From positions 1-64,000 of the forward strand of contig SKCR01021354.1 of NCBI GenBank assembly GCA_019454045.1: 64,000 bases of DNA, written 5' to 3'. Positions 21,867-33,371 of the stretch are shown here, in pieces. The DNA is from Zanthoxylum bungeanum (lineage: Eukaryota; Streptophyta; Magnoliopsida; Sapindales; Rutaceae). The notes below the pieces were generated by a model. The model searched no databases, was not told the DNA's origin, and saw only the letters and a program-made list of their open reading frames with translations. The position numbers and the translations under genes are program-made. How positions within the stretch are numbered: the stretch's first letter is position 1; each line of letters starts with the position of its first letter.

Positions 21867-22768
21867 ATAGACGTGGGATTTCTAGAAGTAGTGAAGTACC
21901 CCGAGTGGTTAGCAAATATCGTGCCAGTGCCGAAGAAAGATGGGAAGGTCAGAATGTGCGTAGATTATAGAGACCTTAACAAAGCTTGCCCAAAAGATGA
22001 TTTTCATTTACCGCATATTGACGTACTGGTTGATATCGCGGCTTTATCTTCCATGTACTCATTCGTGGATGGGTTCTCAGGATATAATCAGGTCCTTATG
22101 GCTGAAGAAGACAAGCATAAGACTGTCTTTGTCACTGAGTGGGGCACGTATTGTTACAAGGTGATGCTGTTTGGGCTCAATAATGCAAGAGCCACTTATC
22201 AACGGATGGACACTACGTTATTCCATGACTTGATACATAAGGAGATCGAAGTATATGTGGACGACATGATGGTAAAGTCAGAAACGAGAGTTGGACATAT
22301 TGAAGCGCTAGAGAAGTTCCTTCAAAAAGTCGACAAATACAACCTACGACTAAATCCTAAGAAGTGTGTGTTTTCGGGGTAACATCGGGAAAGTTACTAG
22401 GACATACGGTAGGAATGGGAGGAATAGAAGTAGACCTTGAGAAGATCAAATCGATTACCGAAATGCACGTGCCGAAGACAGAGAAAGAAGTTAGAGCCTT
22501 TCTCGGGAAAATTCAATACATCACTCAATTCATCGCTAAGCTGACGTTAGTATGCGAGCCCATCTTCAAGTTGTTGAGGAAAGACCAATCGGTGAAGTGG
22601 AATGGGCAATGCCAAGAAGCCTTTGACAAGATCAAAGAATACCTAGTGAAACCTCCTGTCTTGAAACCACCAAGACTCGGCAAACCCTTAGTGCTGTATT
22701 TGGCCATTGAACCCGAAGAGCTGGGGGCAATGATGGTACAAGCAAATGAGCGGGGGAGATTAGAGTAG
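21867..22768 (+). pseudogene. Reverse transcriptase of the Tat-clade element
   Basis: The fingers and palm are in 21873-22382: PEWLANIVPVPKKDGK, MCVDYRDLNKACPKD, FSGYNQ and the catalytic YVDDMMVK. A one-base change near 22370 shifts the frame to 22364-22768 (LLGHTV, PKTEKEVRAFLGK), which is the thumb/connection. All catalytic Asp residues are visible; the frameshift is the visible defect. Confidence 0.8.
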
Positions 22769-23175
22769 GGTTAGAACATGCAGTCTACTACCTCAGTAAG
22801 AAGATGCTTCCGTATGAAGCCCGCTATCAAGAAGTAGAAAAGATCTGTTTGGCGGTAGTGTGGGCTTCCAGAAAGTTGCGTCATTACTTCCAATCCTACA
22901 AGATCCAAGTGGTAGCAAATGAGAATCCCTTAAAGTATCTGCATTTGGTACCCTCGCTAGTATGGAAGTTAGGTAGATGGATGGTATTGCTGACGGAGTT
23001 TGATATTGAATATCTCACCTCTAAGGTAATCAAATGGCGAGCCATAGTGGAGTTCCTTGCATTACAACCTATAGAAGGAGATCAATACAAGTTTGAATTC
23101 CCAGACGAGGAAATCCAGGCAATAATGGTCCAAGGATGGAAGATGTACTTCGACGGAGTGGTGAATTACAAATGA
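22769..23175 (+). pseudogene. First RNase H of the Tat-clade element
   Basis: After a stop at 22766-22768, an open frame (22804-23175) reads MLPYEARYQEVEKICLAVVW and KLRHYFQSYKIQV, the plant gypsy RNase H pattern, here degenerate at its active site as expected for Tat elements that carry a second RNase H. It ends at FDGVVNYK followed by a stop, which lies at the beginning of the next domain. Confidence 0.7.
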
Positions 23176-23650
23176 GACGGAATATGGAATCGTGATAGTA
23201 ACCCCCAAAGGAGAGAACCTTGCCTATGGCCAAGAGGCTGACGTCGGAGTAACCAACAACATGGCTGAGTATGAAGCATGCGCCTTTGGGTTGACAGCAC
23301 TAATAACCTTAGGAGCTAAGGATGTAGAAGTCTATGGAGACTCGATGTTGGTAGTCTGACAGATGCAATGAGAAAGAGAATTGAAGGAAGAACGGTTGAG
23401 ACCCTACCTATTTCATCTCAGGAAGCTGGCACATGCTATCCCCGACTGTAAATTACAGCACTTGCCGCGAGAAGAGAACCAAATGGCATACGTGTTAGCC
23501 ACCCTAGCTGCAACTTGGGAGAACCCGGAGAAATTGGTGATGAGACCTCTAGTGTTAACGACAGCAAGCAGGCCCAGTTACGAGATAGAAAGGATCTTGG
23601 AAGTAGAAGTCGACGATAGAAAACCTTGGTACTATGATATTCAATAATAC
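23127..23650 (+). pseudogene. Second (archaeal-type) RNase H of the Tat-clade element
   Basis: The three active-site regions appear in order although in different frames: YFDGVVN (first Asp), NNMAEYEACAFGL (Glu) and YGDSMLVV (Asp). The tail HAIPDCKLQHLPREENQMA is in the open frame 23381-23647. A second RNase H downstream of RT/RNase H is diagnostic of the Tat clade. Internal stops at 23173 and 23357 show decay. Confidence 0.75.
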
Positions 23651-23729
23651 CTGGAACGTGGGGAATTCCAGGAGAAGCCGGTAGGAAGGACATGATAGCC
23701 ATTCAGAATTTAGCTTCTCAGTATGTGAT

Positions 23730-24857
23730 TTGAAGGGAGAACTAAACAAGAGACAAGCTAATGGCATCCAGCTAAAGTGTTTAGAAATGAATAGGCTCGG
23801 AAAGCGATGGAAGAAGTACACGCCAGGAGTATGTGGACCGCACATGAACATAATGAATTTGTCCCGCAAGATAGTGAGGCAAGGCTTCTGCTGGTCGACC
23901 ATGGAAGCTGACAGAGCGAAACTGGTAAAGCATTGTCATGATTGTCAAGCGCACGGTAACTTGAACCATTTGCCGCACACGGAGTTGCACAGACTGTCAG
24001 AGCCGTGGCCTTTTTCGGCATGGGGAATTGACATGATCGGAGAAATTCGACCACACGCATCAAATGTGCATCGTTTCATAGTAGTGGCGGTAGACTACTT
24101 TTCGAAATGGGTGGAAGCCGAGTCGTTTCGTAATGTTACAGCGAAGCAGATGACGAAGTTCATAGCCCGGAACATCGTATGTCGATATGGAATGCCACAT
24201 CACGTAGTAACAGACAACGGAGTCCAGTTTCAAGGAGAAACAAAGGCGATGTTACAGAAGTATAGGATAGCACATCACAAGTCATCACCCTACAGGCCAC
24301 AATCAAATTGGGCGGTAGAGGCAGCCAATAAAACGATAAAGAAAATACTAGCCAAGATGACAGAGAGTTACAAAGACTGGGCGGACAAACTGATGTATGC
24401 CCTGTGGGGGTACAGAACTTCTGTGAGAATGGCAACGAGAGCCACGCCTTATTTTTTGGTCTACGGAATGGAAGTAGTATTACCGGTGGAAATTGAGATA
24501 CAGTCAATGCGGGTAATAGCAGAGGCAGAACTACCCGAACAAGAGTGGGCCTCGCAGACATTCGAACAGTTAGCATTACTAGATGAGAAGAGAATGAAGT
24601 CTTTACACCATATGCAGGTATATCAGAAGAGGTTGGCTCGAGCATTCAACAAAAAGGTGCGCCCTACCAAGATTAGAGAAGGTGATCTAGTACTCAAGCA
24701 GTCAAAGCCGTCGACAATGGACCCAAGAGGAAAGTTCAGACCCAACTGGGAAGGGCCATATATAGTCAAGAAAGTGATGGGGAATGGGGCAGTGAGACTG
24801 TCAGATTTAGAAGGGAACGAGTTCACCGAGCCTATCAACGTGGACAGGTTGAAGTAA
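23730..24857 (+). CDS. Integrase of the Tat-clade element
   Basis: This 375-codon open frame is the best preserved part. It has the second half of the zinc-binding region (HCHDCQAHG), then the D-D-35-E core: AWGIDMIG, VTDNGVQFQ and NWAVEAANKTIKK (the usual NGAVE with G to W). ALWGYRTS and TPYFLVYGMEVVLPVE follow, then a C-terminal domain (GDLVLK..WEGPYIV). Integrase inserts the cDNA and makes the 5-bp target duplication seen around this element. The first part of the zinc domain is out of frame upstream, so the piece is not an independent gene. Confidence 0.85.
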   Translation: MKGELNKRQANGIQLKCLEMNRLGKRWKKYTPGVCGPHMNIMNLSRKIVRQGFCWSTMEADRAKLVKHCHDCQAHGNLNHLPHTELHRLSEPWPFSAWGIDMIGEIRPHASNVHRFIVVAVDYFSKWVEAESFRNVTAKQMTKFIARNIVCRYGMPHHVVTDNGVQFQGETKAMLQKYRIAHHKSSPYRPQSNWAVEAANKTIKKILAKMTESYKDWADKLMYALWGYRTSVRMATRATPYFLVYGMEVVLPVEIEIQSMRVIAEAELPEQEWASQTFEQLALLDEKRMKSLHHMQVYQKRLARAFNKKVRPTKIREGDLVLKQSKPSTMDPRGKFRPNWEGPYIVKKVMGNGAVRLSDLEGNEFTEPINVDRLK

Positions 24858-25972
24858 TATTTTGCCTGAGGAAGAGAAAACCAAGCGATCACCGGAAGAA
24901 CTGACGGAAAGCCTAACCCAGCGGAATAGAAAACACATCTATGCATGCATGCTTACACGTCACATACTTGTAATTTTTTGTTTTGTGTTCGTAGATTTCG
25001 AAGAAAATAAGGAAAAGCGGCAAATACAAGCAATTCGGGAGCAGCAAACACATTACCAGCAGTTTCGGGAATGAATCCCAGGGTCGAGGCCCACACTATC
25101 AGCAGTTGGAAGGAAGAATTCCAGTGGAGTTGAAAAAAAAAAGTCCTTAATGGTTAGACATAAGTCTGATGATGAAATTGTTTGCTTCAGGGTGAAACCT
25201 TAGAAACGATAAGCTCGTGATGAACTCTCACCCGATATTTTGAGTAGTTGATCTTGGCTAGACTCGTGAGCACTTAACTATAAGATCTTAGCAGTGAAAG
25301 CCTGAGTAGTTGGCAAGGTGACTAGTTGAAGAGATTACGGATCGATGAATGACCGTTCGCTTAGATGTCTATCCTGACTTGCTTGAGTTACGATGTGTGG
25401 TATGGTTGAAAATGAAAGAAAAGTCTCTAAAGAAAAAAATATAAACCACCTATAACCGATAAGCGTGAAGCTACGCATGGGTGAGTATTAGGACCACCAT
25501 GAGGAGAAATGCTACCTTAAAGGGTAGGTGTGTTGAAAAAAAAAGACGAAAGCAAAGAAAAATAAAACCATACCACATTGAGCACAGAAAAGCAATTACG
25601 GAGCATAATCGAGACATTTAGGTTAGTTTGCCCATCGATCCCATTCTTTGAAACAAAATCATTGAGTTGGCTTACCTAAGGATCAAGTTGTAAAAGAACA
25701 TGGGCACACACACACTTTGAGTCTGGTCCAGATCATTTATTCAAACGCTCGGATTTGAGTTGCATCGAGTACTTTGAAGTTTCTCTGGTTTCGACACTGG
25801 GCATCCTTTGAGGGCAATAATATGTATAACTATTAGACTATTTCGTAAAAGGCAGTATAGTATGTTGGTATGGATCGTCACAGCACGTGATCTACCTTGA
25901 CCTAGTGCAAGCAGCGAAGAACAGAAAGATAAACTGAGTCTGGGGGTGACCAGTCTACCCTTTTTCATGCAG
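24858..25972 (+). other. Untranslated region downstream of pol in the Tat-clade element
   Basis: No conserved protein. A short frame (24862-25074) follows integrase but shows only a charged low-complexity tail. An antisense frame at 25741-25968 has no recognisable domain. Confidence 0.4.
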
Positions 25973-26426
25973 TAACGATTTGGGAATGGACCACCTCATA
26001 GTAACGGTTCGGGAATGGACCGCCTCTCATAAAGTAACGGTTCGGGAATGGACCACCTCATACAGTAACGGTTCAGGAATGGACTACCTTACAGTAACGG
26101 TTCGGGAATGGACCACTTCTCACAATAACGGTTTGGGAATGGACCACCTCTCATAAAGTAACGGTTCGGGAATGGACCACCTCATACAGTAACGGTTCGG
26201 GAATGGACCACCTCACAGTAACGGTTTGGGAATGGACCACCTCATAAAGTAACGGTTCGGGAATGGACCACCTCACAGTAATGGTTCTGGAATGGACCAC
26301 CTCTCACAGTAACAGTTCAGAAATGGACCACCTCACTGTAACGGTTCGGGAATGGACCACCTCTCATAAAGTAACGGTTCGGGAATGGACCACCTCTCAC
26401 AAAGTAACGGTTCGGGAATGAACCAG
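25973..26426 (+). repeat. ~30-bp minisatellite, about 15 units
   Basis: Units of 29-33 bp share GTAACGGTTCGGGAATGG followed by ACCACCTC and a variable spacer (ACA, ATACA or TCATAAA). Fifteen units can be counted, most differing by one or two bases. It lies between pol and the 3' LTR. Confidence 0.95.
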
Positions 26427-26588
26427 GGGTCGAAGCACATCACCACCATCAACTCAATTTGAAGCATCTCAGAATAACATGTAAGTTAAACAACAGCTAG
26501 CGAGCCAGATAAGTAAAAATGCATGCATGACTTTGATAGGACTGTCATTGTCACACACTGCACAAGTCCCATCAAAGTGAGGGGCGAC

Positions 26589-29500
26589 TATAGACACTGT
26601 ATTTTTGCATAGAAGCCCGATGATGAGCCTCGTATGGAGGCACTACCCGATAAGTTGTGGAAGTCGCGGGAAACAGATGTCGGAAGGGAAAATTCAAAAA
26701 TAAGTACATCATCAGATTTAATTCGTTTGTTTGGTCTCGGGTTTGCTCGATGGATCTCCATTTTAAATGTTAGCTTCGGCCCAAAATCCCTGCAACCCAC
26801 ACCAAGCCATACGCCCAATCCCACACACACACACAAGCCACACGCCCAAGCCCACAAAAATCCAAGCCACACGCCCAAGGCCCACAAAATCCAATCCAAA
26901 ATATTCAAATCACATTTAACACATGCCAAAATCTAAATAAATCACCTTCCAAATTAAAAATATTCCCCCACCAAAAATACACAATATTCTTTCCTTAAAA
27001 TAAATTAATTAAATACACCCCATAATTGCTTGATTTGTTCCCTTTTTAAGCCATGCACAAACAAAGAAACCCTAACATGCACTATTATAAAAAGAGACCA
27101 AAATCCAAACCTTGGACCCTCTCTGGAACTCCCTCTCACAACTCAAAAAAAAGGCATAAACTAAAAAACCCTAAACTCTCGATACACTCAAGACAACAAA
27201 CAGAACTCTCACTCTCACTTACCACGACAAGAACCATCATCACCCTCTCTCTCGACCAAAAACAGCCCATCTCCACCATAACAAAACCCTAACTCACAAC
27301 AACAAGTGCCCGCAACCGATTCAAACATCAACAAACCCCTCACTCCCTGCCGATTAAAAAATTGCACCTTCCTTCACGAAAAGGAACAGCCACGTTAACA
27401 CCAGCCCCCCTCCACGGAGAACTAGTCAGCAGAACCCTCATTCACCGAGAATCAACCAGCAAAACCAACCCTCCTTCACCAAGAACCAACCAGCAAGTAA
27501 CAAACCCTAAACCAGCAAACTGTGAACCTTTCATGTCAAACACAAGCATCACCGAGCACACAACAGCCTCTAATACCCTCACTAGCTGAGCACACAGCAG
27601 CTCACGGTACCAATAAACCTCAACAAAAAAACCTAACCATGTTAACCAAACCAACCACCAAACCGTGAGTCAGATCACCGAAAATAATCCCAAAAATGGT
27701 CCCAAAACAATCCCAAAAATAACCTCCAAACAGCAGCAAAAACAATGGAGAAAACAGCAGTAAAAATAGTCCAAAACAGCGTTGGAAGACGGAGAAAATA
27801 GCAAGCAAAACAGCAGCAAAACCGAATCAGAAAACCAGAAAACTTACGGAGCATTAACCCTTCCGGCGACGACGTAAATCATTTTCTGATGAGGAACTTA
27901 AAAGGTAAGACTTGAGGGCCCCTTTCATTATTTATCTTTTCAATTATTCCTTGTCGATCACTCGCATGCATCATTATATTTTACGTATAGTTTCATTTAT
28001 GTTGAGTTAATGATTGCGTGTTATCTCTTGCGGTATATCAGATGGAAACCAAGACGTAAATTCTGTAGCCGAATCCGAATGGATGGTAGTACGGTCTGTA
28101 CTTGTGATACAACTCCACGTACCGATTAGGAAACTTCTAAGCACGTATTTCATTTTGTTATTTAATTTTGTGTTCATTCATTGTTTGTGTTTTATTATTC
28201 TGTTATCTATTTTCCGCATGTTATTGCTTATTTATTTACGCATTGTTAATCTAGTGCGCATGGGCTAATCATGTTGGGTTAAAGGTTCTTCATTCGAGGA
28301 AAATGCCTAAAGGCTACCTTTACCACGATATTTTAATGTGCCAGACGAAGTATACTTGATTGAATGTGAAATACGTTCAATCGGGCATACGAGGTCCCAT
28401 ATAGATGTTGGCCTTGGTCGCATCTCTTTTATTATTCCGTTATCTACTTTTCGCATGTTATTTCTTTATTTATTTATGCATTGTTAATCTAGTGCGCATG
28501 GGCTAATCATGTTGGGTTAAAGGTCCTCTGTTTTAGGGAAATGCCTAAAGGCTACCTTTACCACAATGTTTTGCCGCGCCGGACGAAGTATACTTGATTG
28601 AATGTGAAATACGTTCAATTGGGCATACGAGGTCCCATATAGATGTTAACATTGGTCGCATCTCTTTTATTATTCCGTTATGTACATTCCGCATGTTATT
28701 GCTTTATTTATTTACGCATTGTTAATCTAGTACGCATGGGCTAATCATGTTGGGTTAAAGGTCCTCCGTTTGAGGGCAACTCCTAAACGCTACCTTTACC
28801 ACGATGTTTTGCCACGCCGGACGAAGTATACTTGATTGAATGTGAAATACGTCCAATCGGGCATTCGAGGTCCCATATAGATGTCGGCATTGGTCGCATC
28901 TATTTTATTATTCTGTTATTTACTTTTTGCATGTTATTACTTTATTTAGTTATGCATTGTTAATCTAGTGCGCATGGGTCGATCACGTTGGATTAAAGGT
29001 CCTTCATTTGAAGGAAATGCCTAAAGGCTACCTTTACCACGATGTTTTGCCACGTCCGATAAAATATACTTGATTAAATGTGAAGTACGTTCAATCGGGC
29101 ATACGAAGTCCCATATAGATGTCAGCATTGGTCGCATTTCTTTTATTATTCTGTCATTTACTTTCTGCATGTTATTCCGTCTATTTACTTTTGCATCGTC
29201 ATTTGGTGCGCATGGGCTAATCGCGTTGGATTAAAGGTCCTCCATTTGAGGGAAATGCCTAAAGGCTACCTTTACCATAATGTTTTACCGCGCCGGGTAT
29301 ACAAGATCCCATATGCATGTTGGCCAAAGCTCTTAGTCACACCATTCTTCTGTTGATCTTGTTATTCGCCTTTTTTGGTTGTCATTTTTCATTTTTCACT
29401 TCGCATTCATACTGTGTTAATGCTTGAGTATTGACTCTCGCGGTATATCGGATGGAAACCCAGACAAAAATTTTGTAGCCGAATCCGAATGGACGGTAGT

Positions 29501-30216
29501 GCGTTCTGTACTTGGGATACAACTCCACGTACCGCTTGAAAAAATGCTCGTGCACGCGTTTATGTCATTTTAGATACCACTTTGGTAATCTCGTTCGAAC
29601 GCGTTCTCAAACGCTACACGAACGCATGCATTCTGCCTCATTTTCGTTCGAACGCATTTCCGAACACTATACGAATGCATGCATTCTGTTTACTGTTCGA
29701 ACGCGTTTCCGAATGCTACACGAACGGACATACAATGAACATACCTCATTTCATCATATTTTATGCATGTTTGCTTCTTTGATCATTTCTTGTATATCAT
29801 GCACTGGATTATTTGCCATTATTATTAGCATTTCGATTATTATTATTTATTTACATTTTTGCATTTCTTTGTTTAATATATCTATGGAATCATGCATTTG
29901 TCTTCTTTTTTTATTTATTTACGTTTATGGGTGTGCAAACTTGTGTGTTAATTAAATTATCTTGTATGTGTTGCATAAGGCTTGGTTATACTATTGCATA
30001 AATCCTTTCATTACAATTGGCATAAGTAAGGGACCATTCTGAACCCAACGATTTGAGGTCTTCCCTTGAGGGGTGAGTGCGGCCTTAAATCATTTCCCAG
30101 TTCACACTGGGTGGCGACTCATTTATTCTCTGATTTAGTCCCCCGCGGGCTACTCTGTACTCCCAACCGGGCCGTGAGCCTGGAGAGCATCGGCGTACCT
30201 CTGTACCATGTCTACA
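26589..30216 (+). repeat. 3' LTR of the Tat-clade element
   Basis: Collinear with 14147-17723 over its whole length, with small differences such as an extra CACACACACAAGCC tract at 26822-26835. It includes the tandem repeat array (about 28244-29340) and the CGTTCGAACG cluster (29592-29720). It ends CATGTCTACA next to ACCTT. Confidence 0.88.
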
Positions 30217-30221
30217 ACCTT

Positions 30222-30586
30222 GCGTAAAACTCTTGGTTGCGAGTGAGCCACGGAAATTCGTTATTAGTGAAAAGCTTCAAGTGCGGCTTGGGGGAATGGA
30301 CGTAGGCATTGTTAGCCGAACCATTATAAATCTCAATATCGTTTTCTCTATCTTTATACTCTTTACATATTGCGAGTTTTATTTATTACATGCTTATATA
30401 TTTAGAAACTTGCATATAGGTTGTTTTCTTACAATAGAGAAAACTGACCTTAAGCATTAATTGGTGAAAGAGCTTAAAATCGGCAAAGATTTTTAATTCC
30501 GCATATTTTAGCCGTAACCAATTCACCTCCCCCCCCCCTCTTGGGTATAGAGTTTGGTTTATCACTATTGCTTATAGGTAATTTCA
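30222..30586 (+). repeat. 5' LTR of the SIRE-type element, right part
   Basis: Starts GCGTAAAACTCTTGG and ends GGTAATTTCA directly before the primer-binding site. It is collinear with 36421-36778 of the 3' LTR. A C-run of nine or ten bases is at about 30529-30538. Confidence 0.85.
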
Positions 30587-30641
30587 GTTGGTATCAGAGC
30601 GAGGTATTATCAATAAAGACCTAACCGTGTGAGAATAGATC

Positions 30642-32453
30642 ATGGCATCTACAAGCAACTCATCAAATCTTACCGAAGGATTTTCAACAACTAGACCTCC
30701 ATTTTACACCGGAACCGATTACATCTATTGGAAAATGAGAATGTTGAACTACCTTCTAGCCGTTGATCCGCCATCTTATTTGGTAATTACACGGGGCGAA
30801 AAAGGGCCAACGAAGAAGGATACCAATGGCGTTGAGATTCCAAGGCCTACTCTAGAATGGGATAATGAAGATTTAAAACAAGCCTCACAAAATGCTAAGA
30901 CACTCAACCAACTCCTTTGTACTATTGATCGGAGTCAAATAAACAAGCTTCCGGAGTGTGGAAATGCATATGATTTGTGGAAGTCTTTGGAAATGGTCAA
31001 CGAGGGCACAAGCCAAGTGAAGGAATCGAAGATCAATCGGTTTATGTGCGAATTGGATAATTTTAAGATGGAATCCGGGGAAGAAATTGATCATATGATT
31101 TCGAGATTCACAATCATCATCAATCATTTAGGCGCCTTGGGAAAAATAATTGGGCCAACATATCAAGTGAAGAAAATTCTCATATCACTTCATAAGGAAT
31201 ATAGAAGCTACACCTCCTCCATTAGAGAAGCAAACGACATTAACATCTTAAAGTTAGATGATTTGGTCGGTAAATTGCTCGAGTATAAAGTGGAGATCAC
31301 AATGGATCAAAAGGAGGAAGATGAGAAGAGAACAAGGAAAAATCTTACCTCAAAAGCAAGAATAAGAGATTACTCAAGCTCAAGTGAAAAGGATAATGAT
31401 GATGAGTTGTCAATAATAACCAACAAGGTCAATAAGATCCTCAAATTCGCAAAGCTTAAAGGAAAATCAAAGACAGATGAAAAGAAAGAAGAAAAATGGT
31501 CGCGGAAGAACAAGAAAATTGTTTGCTATGAATGCAACAAACCGGGTCATATAGCTATTGATTGCCTATTGAGGAAAATGAAAGGAAAGTCCAAGAAAAG
31601 CATTGAAAGCTACTTCAACTTGGAGCGATAGCAGCTCAAGCTCATCCGAGGAGGAAGAAATCCAAGTCAAAGACAAAACATTAGCTTTCATGGCCATCGA
31701 TGATGAAAATTTATTCTTTGAAAGTGAAGAAGAAGAGGTACACAACTCTCAAGATTATAATGATTTACTTAATGCATTTAATGATTTAAATGAGTTGTGT
31801 GATGTGCTTAAGAAGAAATTAAAATCGGTTAAAATGAGCATTCATCACTTAAAAATGATCATGCATCTTGTATGGATAAATTTCATGTTTTAGATAATGA
31901 GTTTACTTGCTTAAATGCTAAACATGAAAAAGAAATAGCATGCTTAAATGATGAAAATAAATGTTTAAAAGATAAGAAGCTAGAACTAGAAAATAGAATA
32001 TCTAATATGCCACCTAGCTCAAAAACATGTGGATGTGAATCTATTATGAATGAAAATATTTTATTAAACAAAAAGGTTATAGATTTACAAAACAGTGTTA
32101 GTAAATTCACATTGGGACAGAAAAATTTTAATATGCAAATTGGATCCCAAAAATATGCATTTAAAAGAGAATGATTAGGATATATATCTTATATTAAAAG
32201 AAAATTTATGAATAATTATTTTGTTAAGGCATCATATTCTCATGCTAATATTGTTATCAATGAAAATGTCACATGTCATGCATGTAATAGAAATGGACAC
32301 AAAATTTTTGAATGCATGAACAAGAATGTGATAAAAAAAAATGCATGGATTCCTCAAGGAATCAAGTTTAACTCCAATGGACCCAATAAAGGTTGGGTCC
32401 CAAAATGCAATTCACAATCTTGTAGGGGGAGCTTTGGTAAGGATCTTAAATAG
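30642..32453 (+). pseudogene. gag of the SIRE-type copia element
   Basis: The open frame 30642-31631 (329 codons) starts MASTSNSSNLTEG and carries the copia gag fold (GTDYIYWKMRM, ECGNAYDLWKSLE), ending with a zinc knuckle CYECNKPGHIAIDC near 31530. A frameshift leads to 31603-31893 (Ser/Glu-rich, SSSSEEEE), then 31872-32174 (coiled-coil like) and 32208-32453, which has a second knuckle CHACNRNGHKIFEC and WIPQGIKFNSNGPNKGWVP. These features are typical of the long gag of SIRE/Maximus elements. Three breaks make it a pseudogene. Confidence 0.8.
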
Positions 32454-33371
32454 AATTACAAATTGATCCCAAAAGGCTCAAAAAAATGAGGAATCGCAAC
32501 GGTAAATGTAAAATCCGTATTCACGGAAACATTGGTACCGTTTCCTCTAAACTATGTGTGTATGCTTATTTCAAATTGGTATAAATATTTTTTGAAGCAT
32601 ACAAGTGATTAGGTAATGTATTCAAACTTCTATTGGTATCAATTGTTCATTTGATATCATTAAATGCCTTAATCATACATTTAAACCTCATTTTATATCA
32701 ATAAGTATCACATTGAATTTATTAAGTTAAATAACATATATGTGAATGCTTGATTGATTTGCATCGAATATGCCTTTGCCATGTAACATAATTTGAATGA
32801 AAATGAAATGCATATATGTTGATATAAATTTTAGGTTGATATCATGAAAAGCATATACATCAACTTAATTTCTCATTGTTATAATGAAAAACATGAATTT
32901 TTGATTAAATTGGTATCATAATTATGGGAAGAAATCATTGAAATACATTAATCATTGTTCAAATTGATAATCATGGTATAATTTTTTGAGAATTACATTA
33001 TGCATGATTTCTACATCTTATGACAAAAAGGGGGAAATGCCAAAATGTGCATATTTTAAAATTTTGGTATCATCATTTAATGCACATATTTAATAGGTAT
33101 CTCATTTAAATTTAATTTTTTACTTCTCCACTTTTTGATAATGTCTAAGGATGAGAAATCATTTGGAATGAGATTAAAACTTGTTTTAACCTCACCCTTG
33201 GATTAAGGTGGAGTAATTATACTATTGTGTTTGTTTAAGTATTATAGAGTTATTTTGAAGACAATCACACATTGAGGGGGAGCTTATATTGATGGGGAGT
33301 AAAATCGTCAATATTTGGACTCCTAGAAGCTCACAAGTTTTAAGGGGTTGCCATCATCAAAAATGGGAGAT
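32454..33371 (+). other. Internal region with no pol
   Basis: About 0.9 kb of AT-rich sequence between gag and the 3' LTR. No protease, integrase, RT or RNase H motif is visible in any frame, so about 3-4 kb of pol appears lost. The end carries the phrases GACAAAAAGGGGGAAATGCC (about 33022) and CCATCATCAAAAATGGGAGA, the polypurine tract. Confidence 0.65.

Larger units (their letters stand above)
14147..30216 (+). mobile_element. Tat-clade Ty3/gypsy element, 16 kb, nested in SIRE 5' LTR
   Basis: The element begins TGTAGACACTG and ends CATGTCTACA, flanked by the perfect 5-bp duplication ACCTT (14142-14146 and 30217-30221). LTRs are 14147-17723 and 26589-30216, about 3.6 kb each and collinear. 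A primer-binding-site-like sequence TGGCGACTCCACTGGGGA is at 17727-17744, and a purine tract AAAGTGAGGGGCGA lies just before the 3' LTR, whose first bases are TATAGACA (TG to TA). The order gag, protease, RT, RNase H, a second archaeal-type RNase H and integrase, all on the plus strand, is characteristic of the Tat clade (Ogre/Retand). Stops and frameshifts break the coding region, so it is probably dead. Confidence 0.9.

Noticed and set aside
24160..24645. 161-codon antisense frame
   Set aside because: It lies opposite the integrase coding sequence and its open state is a shadow of integrase codon use.
25973..26426. Regular 30-bp repeats suggesting a CRISPR-like array
   Set aside because: The spacers are near-identical and only 8-15 bp, this is a plant genome, and the array lies in a retrotransposon. 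It is a minisatellite.
14147..30216. Naming the 16-kb gypsy element as Ogre specifically
   Set aside because: Size and dual RNase H fit the Tat clade, but no extra ORF upstream of gag and no pol intron could be shown, so only the clade is claimed.
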